Positions 38,187 through 47,274 of a stretch of DNA of 64,000 bases are shown in pieces. The position numbers were made by a program, and so were the translations under genes. The stretch's first letter is position 1, and each line of letters starts with the position of its first letter. The DNA comes from [Pseudomonas] carboxydohydrogena (GTDB lineage: Bacteria > Pseudomonadota > Alphaproteobacteria > Rhizobiales > Xanthobacteraceae). The stretch covers positions 186,001-250,000 of the forward strand of contig NZ_CP113162.1 of NCBI RefSeq assembly GCF_029030725.1. The letters run 5' to 3'. Under the pieces are notes generated by a model. It was given only the letters and a program-made list of their open reading frames with translations. It did not search any database and was not told the origin of the DNA.

Positions 38187-40800
38187 TCACGATCCTTTGC
38201 GGAACCACGATAATCTTGCGGGGGGTGGCCCCAGCAAGGGCGGTTTTTACCGCATCGAGGGCCAAAACGGCAGCCTCAATTTCCGGATTCGGCGCATTTC
38301 GGCCGACCGTGACATCGGCGCGCTTCTTGCCGTTGATCTGGACCGGCATCGTCACGGTGTCCTCGACCAGCAACGCCGGGTCCGCTTCCGGCCAGGCGGC
38401 TTCGGAGACGAGCCCTTTACCGCCCAGAACCTCCCAGCATTGCTCGGCGAGGTGCGGCATCATCGGAGAGATCATCCGGATCAGGATATCGAGCGCCTCG
38501 CGGACGGCGGCGGCCCATGCCGGGTCGGTCTTTAGCCGGGCATCGTCGATCGCCTCCGCCAGCGTGCCCACGAAGGTATAAAGTTTGGCGATGGCGGTAT
38601 TGAAGCGCAGCCGCTCGATGGCCTGCGAGACGTCGGCCAGCGTGCGGTGGGCGCTCGCGCGCAAGGGTTTGACATCGCTACTCCCGCTTGCGGCGGCGGA
38701 TGCTTTCGGCAGATGTGGTGCTGCGAGATTGACCAGACGCCACACCCGCTGCACGAAACGGTTGGCGCCCTGTACGCCTTCCTCGCTCCAGATCACGTCG
38801 CGGTCGGGCGGCGAATCCGAGAGCATGAACCAGCGCGCGGTGTCGGCACCGTAGGTACCGATGATGTCGTCGGGGTCGATGGTGTTGCGCTTCGACTTCG
38901 ACATTTTTTCAATCGAGCCGATCTCGACCGGCGCGCCGCCGTCGAGCAGCGTGGCGCGGCGGGCGTCGCCCATGCCCTCGATCGCGATCTCGCTTGGCGC
39001 GGCCCAGCTTCCGTCCGCCTTCTTGTAGGTCTCGTGTACCACCATACCCTGCGTGAACAGGCCGGCGAACGGCTCGTCGATGCCGACATGGCCGGTCGCC
39101 TTCATCGCGCGGGTGAAGAAGCGCGAATAAAGAAGGTGCAGAATCGCGTGCTCGATGCCGCCGATATACTGATCGACCGGCATCATCTTGTCGGCCACGC
39201 TGCGTGTGGTCGGCGCGGTTTCGTTCCACGGATCGGTGAAGCGCGCGAAGTACCACGACGAATCCACGAACGTGTCCATGGTGTCGGTTTCGCGCCGCGC
39301 CTGGCCGCCGCATTGCGGGCAGGCGACGTGCTTCCATGTCGGGTGACGATCGAGCGGATTGCCGGGGCGGTCGAAGTTGATGTCGTCCGGCAGCTCCACC
39401 GGCAGGTCTTTCGCCGGCACCGGCACGATGCCGCAGGTCTCGCAATGGATGATCGGGATTGGGCAGCCCCAGTAGCGTTGACGCGAGATGCCCCAGTCGC
39501 GCAGGCGATAGTTCACCTGACGTTTGGCGACGGGTGCGTTGCCGTTGCCGAGCGTTGCGCTCTCCAGCCGCTTCGCCACTTCTTCCTTGGCTTGCGCGAT
39601 GGTCATGCCGTCGAGGAAGCGCGAATTGATCATGCGGCCATCGCCGTCATAGGCGGTATCGGTGATGACGAAGGTTTTCGGGTCCTGTCCTTCGGGGCAG
39701 ACTACCGGCGTGTTGCCGAGCCCGTATTTGTTGACGAAGTCGAGGTCGCGCTGGTCGTGCGCGGGGCATCCGAAGATCGCGCCGGTGCCGTAATCCATCA
39801 GCACGAAGTTCGCGACATAGACCGGCACCTGCCAGTTTGCATCGAACGGATGCCGCGCGCGGATGCCGGTGTCGAATCCCATCTTCTCGGCGGTGTCGAT
39901 TTCCGCCTGCGCGGTGCCGTGGCGGCGGCATTCCTCGATGAAGGCGGCGAGCGCGGGATTGGCCTTGGCCGCTTCCGCCGCGAGCGGATGATCCGGCGAC
40001 AGCGCCACGAACTTCGCGCCGAACAATGTGTCGGGGCGCGTGGTGAAAACCTCGATTTCGCTCTCGCCGTTGGGCGCGGTTTTGGATTCGAGCGCGAACC
40101 GCACGAGCAGACCTTCGGAGCGTCCGATCCAGTTCTTCTGCATCAGCCGGACTTTCTCCGGCCAGCGGTCGAGCGTATCGAGGGCGGCGAGCAGCTCTTC
40201 CGAATAGTCGCTGATCTTGAAGAACCATTGCGTCAGTTCGCGCTGTTCCACGAGCGCACCCGAACGCCAGCCGCGGCCATCGATCACCTGCTCGTTGGCG
40301 AGCACGGTCTGGTCGACCGGGTCCCAGTTGACCTTCGACTGCTTGCGCTCGACCAACCCCGCTTTCAGGAAGTCGAGGAACATCCGCTGCTGGTGCTTGT
40401 AGTATTTCGGATCGCAGGTCGCGATCTCGCGCGCCCAGTCGAGCGACAGCCCCATCGACTTGAGCTGCTTCTTCATCGCGGCGATATTGGCGTAGGTCCA
40501 TTTCGCCGGATGGGTCTTGTTCTGCATCGCGGCGTTTTCCGCCGGCATGCCGAACGCGTCCCACCCCATCGGATGCAGCACGTTATGGCCCCTGGCGCGA
40601 CGATAGCGCGCGACCACATCGCCCATCGTGTAGTTGCGGACATGGCCCATGTGGATGCGCCCCGATGGGTAGGGGAACATCTCGAGCACGTAGTATTTCG
40701 GGCGGGGATCGTCGTTACGGGAGGCGAAAACGCCCTTTTCGTCCCAGATCTGCTGCCAGCGAGACTCGGCCTCGCGGGCGTTGTAGCGTTCAGTGCTCAT
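38173..40800 (-). CDS. leuS: Leucyl-tRNA synthetase
   Basis: 875 residues of class I synthetase. HMGH is at 50-53, KMSKS at 632-636, and a CP1 editing domain lies between, with a Zn-type CETCG and CPQCGG pair. Normal full length for bacterial LeuRS. First gene of the leuS-lptE-holA operon, about 106 bases after the diguanylate cyclase stop on the same strand. Confidence 0.99.
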   Translation of the reverse strand: MSTERYNAREAESRWQQIWDEKGVFASRNDDPRPKYYVLEMFPYPSGRIHMGHVRNYTMGDVVARYRRARGHNVLHPMGWDAFGMPAENAAMQNKTHPAKWTYANIAAMKKQLKSMGLSLDWAREIATCDPKYYKHQQRMFLDFLKAGLVERKQSKVNWDPVDQTVLANEQVIDGRGWRSGALVEQRELTQWFFKISDYSEELLAALDTLDRWPEKVRLMQKNWIGRSEGLLVRFALESKTAPNGESEIEVFTTRPDTLFGAKFVALSPDHPLAAEAAKANPALAAFIEECRRHGTAQAEIDTAEKMGFDTGIRARHPFDANWQVPVYVANFVLMDYGTGAIFGCPAHDQRDLDFVNKYGLGNTPVVCPEGQDPKTFVITDTAYDGDGRMINSRFLDGMTIAQAKEEVAKRLESATLGNGNAPVAKRQVNYRLRDWGISRQRYWGCPIPIIHCETCGIVPVPAKDLPVELPDDINFDRPGNPLDRHPTWKHVACPQCGGQARRETDTMDTFVDSSWYFARFTDPWNETAPTTRSVADKMMPVDQYIGGIEHAILHLLYSRFFTRAMKATGHVGIDEPFAGLFTQGMVVHETYKKADGSWAAPSEIAIEGMGDARRATLLDGGAPVEIGSIEKMSKSKRNTIDPDDIIGTYGADTARWFMLSDSPPDRDVIWSEEGVQGANRFVQRVWRLVNLAAPHLPKASAAASGSSDVKPLRASAHRTLADVSQAIERLRFNTAIAKLYTFVGTLAEAIDDARLKTDPAWAAAVREALDILIRMISPMMPHLAEQCWEVLGGKGLVSEAAWPEADPALLVEDTVTMPVQINGKKRADVTVGRNAPNPEIEAAVLALDAVKTALAGATPRKIIVVPQRIVNVVV

Positions 40801-40856
40801 AAGGATAAGGCGGCCTGCATCGGAGGAGAAAAGCAGACCATCTCATAAAGGGTTTC

Positions 40857-40875
40857 GGCGGTTGAGGAAACCGCC
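40857..40875 (-). terminator. Hairpin between the diguanylate cyclase and leuS
   Basis: GGCGGTT, loop GAGGA, AACCGCC: perfect 7-bp stem 32 bases after the cyclase stop. There is no T-run, so termination is uncertain; it could also be a leader structure of leuS. Confidence 0.3.
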
Positions 40876-40906
40876 TCGGAGCGAGGTTGTGAGCCGTCCG
40901 GAAGGT

Positions 40907-42598
40907 CTAGCTCGCCAGCGACAGCGGCTTTTCGTCCGCCCGGATCAGGGCATGGGCGACCACATTGTTACGGCCGCGATGCTTGGCGACATAAAGGGCG
41001 GCATCCGCCGCCTCGATCAGGTCCTGCACCGAGGTTGCCTGTCCCGGCGCCACGGCGGCCATGCCCGCACTGATGGTAACCTGCTGGAAGGCGCTCATGC
41101 TATGCGGAACGTTCAGGGCTTCGACCGCCGCACGGACCCGTTCGCCGATCTCCATCGCGGCGATGCCGTTGGTCTTGGGCAGCAGCAGGCAGAATTCCTC
41201 GCCGCCGTAGCGCGCGGCGAAGCCCGCCGCCTCGCCCGCAATCGCCGCCAGGACCTCGCCGATCCGGCGCAGGCACTTGTCGCCTTCGAGATGGCCATAG
41301 GTGTCGTTGAACAGTTTGAAATGATCGACGTCGATCATGATGAGCGACACCGGCCCGCCGGTCTGCTCGGCCTTCTTCCATTCGAACTCGAGCCGGTTCT
41401 GCAAGCCGCGGCGGTTGGCGAGGCCCGAGATCATGTCCACCGAGGCCATCACCTGAAGGCGATCGTTGGTGGCCACGAGTTCGCGCTCACGCTCGCGCAA
41501 TTGCACCGCCATGCGGCCGAAGGCGCGCGCCAGCGGCTGGAATTCCGGCGGCAGCCGGATGTCGTTTTCCGGCGAGGACAGATCTCCCTGTCCGACGCGG
41601 TTGGCGAGGCTGGTGATGATGCCGATGGGGCGGATGATCAGCCGCTCGCCCGCGAGCCAGCCGCCGAGCAACGCGAACATCACCAGAATCCCGAGTTGCA
41701 TGTAGGCGGTGCGGATGCTGCGATCGATGTCGCCGAGAAGCTCGCTTTCGTCGATCGAGACGATCATGCGCGCCTGCGTGCCATCGACGCGGGCGAAGGT
41801 GATTTCCTTCTTTCCGTCCCTGGACTGAAAAAGGAGAGACCCGGAATCCTTCGCGGTATCGATCTCGTGATTGGCGACCGCCGTCAGCAGCGCCTGCTCC
41901 TGAAGCGGTTTTCCGATCAGGGATGCATCCTGCGAGCGCGACGCGGCGAGAACGATGCCGTTGTTATCGACAAACAGGGCGGAAAGGCCGGCGCGATCTG
42001 TCCGCCGCCGCATCAATTCCGAAATCCATTTCAGATCGATCGCGGCGATCATCACGGAATGATCGCCGGAGATCGTGTTGGCGGCCGGAAGCGCGGTCAT
42101 GATGGTGGGAAGGTTGGCCGCGCGGCTGAAGATGTAGTCGCTGACCACGAAGCTCTTGGCGATTCGCGCGCGCGTGATGTAGCTGCGGTCGGACAGATCG
42201 AGGCCGACGATGCGATCGGAGGTCGAGCAGGAGACTTTTCCCGAATTGCCGACCACCGAGATGCTTCTGATCCAGGGCAAATCCGAGCGCATGCTGGCGC
42301 GCAGGATGTCGCAGGCCTGATCCGGCGTGCGCGCCAGACCATAGATGAAGGCCGACGACTTCAGGACCGCCTGCACGGTGAGAATGACTTCGCGCTGCGC
42401 GTCGGCGGTGTGACGCGCAAGCTCCGCGAGTTCGTTGTTCGCGATCTGGACCTGCTGCTGGCGGCTTTCCTCGAGCAGGCGCACGCGGTCGAGCATCATC
42501 GGCACGACAAGAATCAGCGCGAGCAGGATCAGGCGCGCGCGAATGCCGACAAGCGTCTTTAACTTTGACGTATCGCCGACGAAACTGTTAATCGACAT
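40907..42598 (-). CDS. Membrane-bound diguanylate cyclase with periplasmic dCACHE-like sensor
   Basis: 563 residues: N-terminal membrane helix (about 19-38), a periplasmic Cache-type region (about 40-280), a second helix (about 287-310), HAMP (to about 365), then a GGDEF domain with GGEEF at 465-469. The active-site motif is intact, so c-di-GMP synthesis is expected. The position of the inhibitory I-site (RxxD, upstream of GGEEF) reads EAAG, so product inhibition through that site is missing. ATG 42598 follows AGGGAAG; the frame is open to 42634. It lies between leuS and the divergent yggS gene. Confidence 0.92.
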   Translation of the reverse strand: MSINSFVGDTSKLKTLVGIRARLILLALILVVPMMLDRVRLLEESRQQQVQIANNELAELARHTADAQREVILTVQAVLKSSAFIYGLARTPDQACDILRASMRSDLPWIRSISVVGNSGKVSCSTSDRIVGLDLSDRSYITRARIAKSFVVSDYIFSRAANLPTIMTALPAANTISGDHSVMIAAIDLKWISELMRRRTDRAGLSALFVDNNGIVLAASRSQDASLIGKPLQEQALLTAVANHEIDTAKDSGSLLFQSRDGKKEITFARVDGTQARMIVSIDESELLGDIDRSIRTAYMQLGILVMFALLGGWLAGERLIIRPIGIITSLANRVGQGDLSSPENDIRLPPEFQPLARAFGRMAVQLRERERELVATNDRLQVMASVDMISGLANRRGLQNRLEFEWKKAEQTGGPVSLIMIDVDHFKLFNDTYGHLEGDKCLRRIGEVLAAIAGEAAGFAARYGGEEFCLLLPKTNGIAAMEIGERVRAAVEALNVPHSMSAFQQVTISAGMAAVAPGQATSVQDLIEAADAALYVAKHRGRNNVVAHALIRADEKPLSLAS

Positions 42599-42710
42599 GA
42601 GCTTCCCTGTCCCCGATCGGGATTTAAGAGCCAAGGCCTCAAGAAGTATTTCTCCGATCCGATAAAATTTGATCTAAGTCAGGGTTTATCGCCGGATTTG
42701 CGAGAACGGG

Positions 42711-43400
42711 ATGACTGAGAATAAACCATCTTCGGTAACGCCGGATTCACCAGAGGGCCTTGCGGCCGTCGAGCGCGAGATTGCGCGCGCCTGCGCGGAT
42801 GCGCGGCGGGACCGGACCTCGGTGGAATTGATCGCGGTCTCCAAGACCTTCGATGCGGCCGCGATTTCCCCCGTCATTTCAGCGGGGCAGCGCGTGTTCG
42901 GCGAGAACCGCGTGCAGGAAGCGAAAGCGAAATGGCCGGAGCTTGTGGCGACGACGCCGGACATCAAACTGCATTTGATCGGACCGCTGCAATCCAACAA
43001 GGCGCGCGAAGCGGTGATGCTGTTCGATGCGATCCATTCAGTGGACCGCCCGAGCATTTGCGAAGCGTTAAGCAAGGAAATCAAATCGCGGGAACGAAAT
43101 CCGTTGTTGTTCGCGCAGATCAACACCGGCGAGGAGCCGCAGAAGGCCGGCGTTATTCCGCAGGACGCGGACGGTTTTCTCGCGGCCTGCCGCGAACGCT
43201 ATGGATTGACCATCTCCGGGCTGATGTGCATTCCGCCGGTGGATGAAGCGCCCGCGCCGCATTTTGCGCTGACCGCGAAGATCGCGAAGCGCAACAACTT
43301 GAATTTACTGTCGATGGGCATGAGCGCCGACTTCGCCGTGGCGATACAATTCGGCGCGACGCACATCCGCGTCGGCTCGGCGATTTTCGGTACACGATAG
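42711..43400 (+). CDS. yggS: YggS family pyridoxal-phosphate homeostasis protein
   Basis: 229 residues. PLP-binding Lys45 in IAVSK, then FGENRVQEAKAKWPEL and HLIGPLQSNK, typical of the fold-type III YggS/PLPBP family. It binds PLP without known enzymatic turnover and affects B6 and amino-acid balance. The gene is often part of the leuS-holA neighbourhood. The stop is followed by seven T residues without a clear stem. Confidence 0.95.
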   Translation: MTENKPSSVTPDSPEGLAAVEREIARACADARRDRTSVELIAVSKTFDAAAISPVISAGQRVFGENRVQEAKAKWPELVATTPDIKLHLIGPLQSNKAREAVMLFDAIHSVDRPSICEALSKEIKSRERNPLLFAQINTGEEPQKAGVIPQDADGFLAACRERYGLTISGLMCIPPVDEAPAPHFALTAKIAKRNNLNLLSMGMSADFAVAIQFGATHIRVGSAIFGTR

Positions 43401-43410
43401 TTTTTTTAAT

Positions 43411-43528
43411 CGCCGTTGCGGGAAGCAAAGCGACGAAGCAATCCAGTTTTTATGTGTGGGTCTGGATTGCTTCGCGGAGCCTGTTATCGGGCCGCACTTC
43501 GTGCGGACCCGTTGGCTCGCAATGACGG
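43411..43528. repeat. Palindromic intergenic repeat (GTCATTGCGAG type) after yggS
   Basis: Outer ends CGCCGTTGCGGG and CTCGCAATGACGG are imperfectly inverted; GAAGCAATCCAG (43435-43446) and CTGGATTGCTTC (43462-43473) are perfectly inverted. On the right arm an extra GCCGCAC-TTC-GTGCGG hairpin is included. Same family as 33680-33761, with the insert as the main difference. It lies between the convergent yggS and L,D-transpeptidase genes. Confidence 0.82.
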
Positions 43529-43536
43529 ATACGATC

Positions 43537-44106
43537 TCACCCGATCACGATTTGGGTCTTCGACCCGATGCGCGCCAACAGCCGCAGCATCGCTCGTTTG
43601 GTCATGCCGACGCATCCGGCGGTCGGCGCGAAATTGCCACGCGCCAGATGCAGGAACACGGCGCTGCCACGTCCCGGAATCGTCGGGCGGGTGTTATGAT
43701 CGATCTCGATGATGAAATCGTAGAGATGATCCTCGCGCGTCAGGCGGTCGCCCGGCTCGCCGTCCCTGATCCGGATCGGCTGGTTGTAGCGGCGCCCGGC
43801 AGGGTCTTCCGACCAGGCGTCCACGGTGGTGATGCGACGCGTGGGCAAACCCGTGCGCGGCCGCGCGTGGCGGTCAGCCCGCCACCACAGCCGCACCGGA
43901 TGAAACACCCCGCGCGGCGTCCCGCCGTCGCCCTCGCGCTTGTCGGTCAGGATGCCCCCGCGCCCGAGCGCCACCGGAATGGCCCGGCCATCGAGCTGGA
44001 GCCAGCCGCGCTGCCTATTCCCGGCCGCCGTCCGGATGATGATTTCCCGCACCGGGCGATCACGCAGGATTGTCTGATAAGTATATGGATTCGCTCGGCT
44101 TCTCAT
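43537..44106 (-). CDS. L,D-transpeptidase (YkuD) family protein
   Basis: 189 residues. The C-terminal YkuD core has FLHLARGNFAPTAGCVGM with the catalytic Cys165 and a His upstream. No clear export signal is seen at the N-terminus (MRSRANPYTYQTIL), which is unusual for a periplasmic enzyme; the true start might differ. The family makes 3-3 peptidoglycan cross-links or attaches proteins; small members like this one may have other roles. Confidence 0.82.
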   Translation of the reverse strand: MRSRANPYTYQTILRDRPVREIIIRTAAGNRQRGWLQLDGRAIPVALGRGGILTDKREGDGGTPRGVFHPVRLWWRADRHARPRTGLPTRRITTVDAWSEDPAGRRYNQPIRIRDGEPGDRLTREDHLYDFIIEIDHNTRPTIPGRGSAVFLHLARGNFAPTAGCVGMTKRAMLRLLARIGSKTQIVIG

Positions 44107-44227
44107 AAATACGCCGAACTCCTATCTTGCGTCGCGGATGCCAAATGCTATCCCGGACATTGTTTTGCCCCGGTTCAGCGTCTTTGGTCGAGCTTCTTAT
44201 TTTCAATAGTCTCAAAGGATTGAATGT

Positions 44228-44914
44228 ATGCCCACCGCTCGCAAGATCCTGATCGTGGACGATGACAACGATCTGCGCGAGGCGCTGATGGAGCAGCTCG
44301 CGCTGCATGAGGAATTCGAGCCGACTGCCGCCGACACCGGCGCGAAGGGCGCGCATGCGGCGAAGACCGAAGCGCCCGACCTCGTGCTGATGGATGTCGG
44401 CCTGCCCGACACCGACGGGCGCGAAGTGGTGCGCGGCTTGCGCAAGAGCGGCTTCAAGGCGCCGATCATCATGCTAACTGGGCACGACGGCGAGTCCGAC
44501 ACCATTCTCGGGCTGGAATCCGGTGCGAACGATTACGTCGCGAAGCCCTTCCGTTTTGCCGTGCTGCTCGCGCGAATCCGCGCGCAATTGCGCCAGCACG
44601 AGGCGAGCGAGGATGCGGTTTTCACGGTCGGGCCCTACAGCTTCCGCCCCGGCTCGAAGATGCTCACCGGCGCCAACGCCAAGAAGGTACGGCTGACCGA
44701 AAAGGAGACCGCGATCCTGCGCTTTCTCTACCGCGCCGGCCAGCAGCCGGTGACGCGCGAGACGCTGTTGCAGGAAGTGTGGGGTTACAATTCCGGCGTC
44801 ACCACGCACACGCTGGAAACCCATATCTACCGGCTGCGCCAGAAGATCGAGAAGGACGCCGCCAATCCCGAAATCCTGGTGACAGAGTCCGGCGGCTACA
44901 AACTTGTCCCCTGA
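44228..44914 (+). CDS. cenR: OmpR-family response regulator, CenR-like
   Basis: 228 residues. Receiver with DDD at 11-13, phospho-acceptor Asp56 (LVLMDVGLP) and a conserved Lys in YVAKPF; C-terminal winged helix (about 130-228). The linker FAVLLARIRAQLRQHE and GVTTHTLETHIYRLRQKIE closely match CenR of Caulobacter and relatives, a regulator of cell-envelope genes that is essential in several species. That match is from memory, as is its location near the origin. No partner kinase gene adjoins it. Divergent from the L,D-transpeptidase gene, a plausible target. Confidence 0.8.
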   Translation: MPTARKILIVDDDNDLREALMEQLALHEEFEPTAADTGAKGAHAAKTEAPDLVLMDVGLPDTDGREVVRGLRKSGFKAPIIMLTGHDGESDTILGLESGANDYVAKPFRFAVLLARIRAQLRQHEASEDAVFTVGPYSFRPGSKMLTGANAKKVRLTEKETAILRFLYRAGQQPVTRETLLQEVWGYNSGVTTHTLETHIYRLRQKIEKDAANPEILVTESGGYKLVP

Positions 44915-44976
44915 TCTGTGGCATAGCATGATGCGGGGTTCGCATCGCGGCCCCGCAGGCCACAGTCCAGGACCTC

Positions 44977-45417
44977 ATGTCGATTGAAGACGATATAGCT
45001 CTGCTTGCCCGCGTGCCGGCGCTGAACCTGCTCGGCATGTCCGCCTTGCAGGTGCTGGCGATCGGCGCGGAGCAGCGCGACTACGGCTATGGCGACGTGC
45101 TGTTCCATCAGAACGATATCGCCGACGCGGGCTATGTCGTGCGGCGCGGCTCGTTCCGTGTCGCCGCCGAGGACGGCCCCGATATGGTGGTGGGCGTCGG
45201 CGAACTGATCGGCGAGCTGGCGCTGATCGTCGACATGCGCCGTCCCGCGACCGCGACCGCGCTGGAGCATTCCACGGTGGTGCGTGTCTCGCGCACGCTA
45301 TACCAGCGCGTGCTGGAAAGTCATCCCGAGGCGGCGCGGCGGATTCGCGACGATCTCGCCGCGCGCACCAACGCGGCGGCGACCGCGATCGCGCGTTTGA
45401 CCTCGAAGCTGGTGTGA
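44977..45417 (+). CDS. Single-domain cyclic-nucleotide-binding (CRP-type effector) protein
   Basis: 146 residues: one cyclic-nucleotide-binding domain (about 15-125) with YGDVLFHQND and the phosphate-binding cassette region GELIGELALI...RRPATATA, and no DNA-binding helix-turn-helix. The cassette retains Glu and Arg residues compatible with cNMP binding. It starts 62 bases after the response-regulator gene and could be co-transcribed. The role is unknown; it may regulate a partner protein. Confidence 0.8.
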   Translation: MSIEDDIALLARVPALNLLGMSALQVLAIGAEQRDYGYGDVLFHQNDIADAGYVVRRGSFRVAAEDGPDMVVGVGELIGELALIVDMRRPATATALEHSTVVRVSRTLYQRVLESHPEAARRIRDDLAARTNAAATAIARLTSKLV

Positions 45418-45438
45418 TCTGTCGACGCGCGGCGTGCG

Positions 45439-46254
45439 CTAAATATCCAGCACCGCCGTCACCGGCACATGGTCCGAGGGCCGTTCCCAGCTTCGCGCAT
45501 CACGCAGGATCTTATAGTCGCTGACCTTGTCGCCGAGCGCGGGCGAGACCCAGATGTGGTCGAGCCTGCGGCCGCGATTGCCAACGGTCCAGTCGGCGGC
45601 GCGATAGCTCCACCAGGTGTAGACCTTCTCGTCCATCGGAATGCGCTGGCGCGCGATGTCGATCCAGTTACCCTGCGATTGCACGGCGAGAAGTTTCTCG
45701 CATTCCACCGGCGTGTGCGAGACGACGTTGAGAAGCTGCTTGTGCGACCATACGTCATGCTCGTGCGGCGCGACGTTGAGATCGCCGACGAGGACATGAT
45801 GCGCATTCTCGCCGGGATGCAGCGGCGCGCAATCGCGCATCTCGTCAAGGAACGAGAGCTTGTGCTCGAATTTCGGATTGGCGGCAGGGTCGGGAATGTC
45901 GCCGCCCGCGGGCACATAGAAATTGTGCAGCACCAGCGGCGCGGCGAGACCCGCGCTTTCGCCGAACGCGACCGAGATGTGGCGTGAATCGACCTTGCCG
46001 CAGAACGTGCGCACGTCTTTCGAGAGGAACGGCCGCTTCGAGACGATGGCGACGCCGTGATAGCCCTTCTGTCCGTTCAGCGCGATGTGCTCGTAGCCGA
46101 GCCGCTGAAACCGCTTCAGCGGAAAGGCGTCGTCGATGCACTTGGTTTCCTGCAGGCACAGCACATCTGGCCGCCGGCTTTTCAGAAACCTGGCGACCAG
46201 ATCGATGCGCAGACGAACGGAATTGATATTCCAGGTGGTGAGCGTGAAGGGCAT
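45439..46254 (-). CDS. xth: Exodeoxyribonuclease III
   Basis: 271 residues of the EEP fold. TWNINSVR (7-14), LCLQETK with the metal-binding Glu, VGDLNVAPHEHDV and the final SDHVPV with the catalytic Asp-His are all present. It removes abasic sites and 3' blocks in base-excision repair. Last gene of the leftward aminotransferase-ftsK-lolA-xth series; convergent with the cyclic-nucleotide-binding gene. Confidence 0.96.
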   Translation of the reverse strand: MPFTLTTWNINSVRLRIDLVARFLKSRRPDVLCLQETKCIDDAFPLKRFQRLGYEHIALNGQKGYHGVAIVSKRPFLSKDVRTFCGKVDSRHISVAFGESAGLAAPLVLHNFYVPAGGDIPDPAANPKFEHKLSFLDEMRDCAPLHPGENAHHVLVGDLNVAPHEHDVWSHKQLLNVVSHTPVECEKLLAVQSQGNWIDIARQRIPMDEKVYTWWSYRAADWTVGNRGRRLDHIWVSPALGDKVSDYKILRDARSWERPSDHVPVTAVLDI

Positions 46255-46333
46255 AAGCGCGATGTGCGAGGGCGAGGCGGGCCTTATCGCACAGGCGGAT
46301 CGGGATGTCTAAAGCCGTGCCGGGCCTGCCGCC

Positions 46334-47191
46334 TCAGTTCGAGCCGCCCTGATAATTCGTGTAGTCGATCTTGAACAGCGCCGGGTCGAGCTTCCTGGTG
46401 GTGTCGAGATTATAGACAGCGACGGTGGTGTCGTAGCCCTGCGGGTCGGTCACGGTCCACTGCTTGAGCTTGCCGTCCTTGGCGCCGGTCATCAGCGTCA
46501 GGCGGCTGGTGCCGGTCACCGCCTGTTTTTCCTCGATGGTGATGCTGACATAGAGATCGTCGGCGCTGATGCTGGTGACGTTGGTGTCGCGCAAGAGATC
46601 GAGCTTCGAGGCGAGCAGGTAGCGTAACGGCGTCTGCGACAGGGGATACACGTCCTGCGTCGCGAGGCGGCGGTCGCGCACGATCACGCTGGTGCCGTCG
46701 GCGACGAGCGCGATTGGCGAAGGATCGTCATATTCGAAGCGGATCTTGCCGGGCTTCAGCAAATAGAAATTGCCGGTGGTGCGGCTGCCATCGGGACCGA
46801 CCTGAACGAAATTCCCCGACAGGTTTTGCAGCGACGACAGATAGGCGCTGACCTTGTCGGCCAGCGCGCGCTGGTTGGCGTCGAATGCCTGCACCTTGGG
46901 CGCCGGACTGTCGCCGCCGAACAGCTTCTTCAGCGTCGGCATGATCGGATTCGGCATCGGCTCGGATGCCGGCTGCCGCGGCGCGTTGCCTGGCGCGACC
47001 GGCGGAGCAGGTGCCGCCGGTTCGGATGCCGCGACCTGCATATCGCGCGATTTCGGCGCGGGACGCGGCAGCGGCACGGCATAGGTTTGCGCGACGGACG
47101 CGGCCACGAAAACGATGGCGAGTGCTGCGCTCTGCCAGTTCGCGAAAACGGAAGTGCCGGGCATGGGAGGAAGGCCGTTCTGGTGTTTCAA
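46334..47191 (-). CDS. lolA: LolA-type outer-membrane lipoprotein carrier protein
   Basis: 285 residues: an export signal (about 18-38), a Pro/Ala-rich linker (39-85), and a LolA domain (about 105-285) with LSGNFVQVGPDGSRTTGNFYLLKPGKIRFEY. LolA ferries lipoproteins across the periplasm from LolCDE. TTG 47191 has AGGG seven bases upstream; ATG 47164 lacks a Shine-Dalgarno sequence but would give a usual signal peptide. 83 bases after ftsK. Confidence 0.9.
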   Translation of the reverse strand: MKHQNGLPPMPGTSVFANWQSAALAIVFVAASVAQTYAVPLPRPAPKSRDMQVAASEPAAPAPPVAPGNAPRQPASEPMPNPIMPTLKKLFGGDSPAPKVQAFDANQRALADKVSAYLSSLQNLSGNFVQVGPDGSRTTGNFYLLKPGKIRFEYDDPSPIALVADGTSVIVRDRRLATQDVYPLSQTPLRYLLASKLDLLRDTNVTSISADDLYVSITIEEKQAVTGTSRLTLMTGAKDGKLKQWTVTDPQGYDTTVAVYNLDTTRKLDPALFKIDYTNYQGGSN

Positions 47192-47274
47192 GGAAAGCCC
47201 TGCTGGACGGTGGAGATCGATTGCTTATTTAGCGGCGAGTGATGGCGTTTTCACGGCCCATGGCCCCGCCGTGC

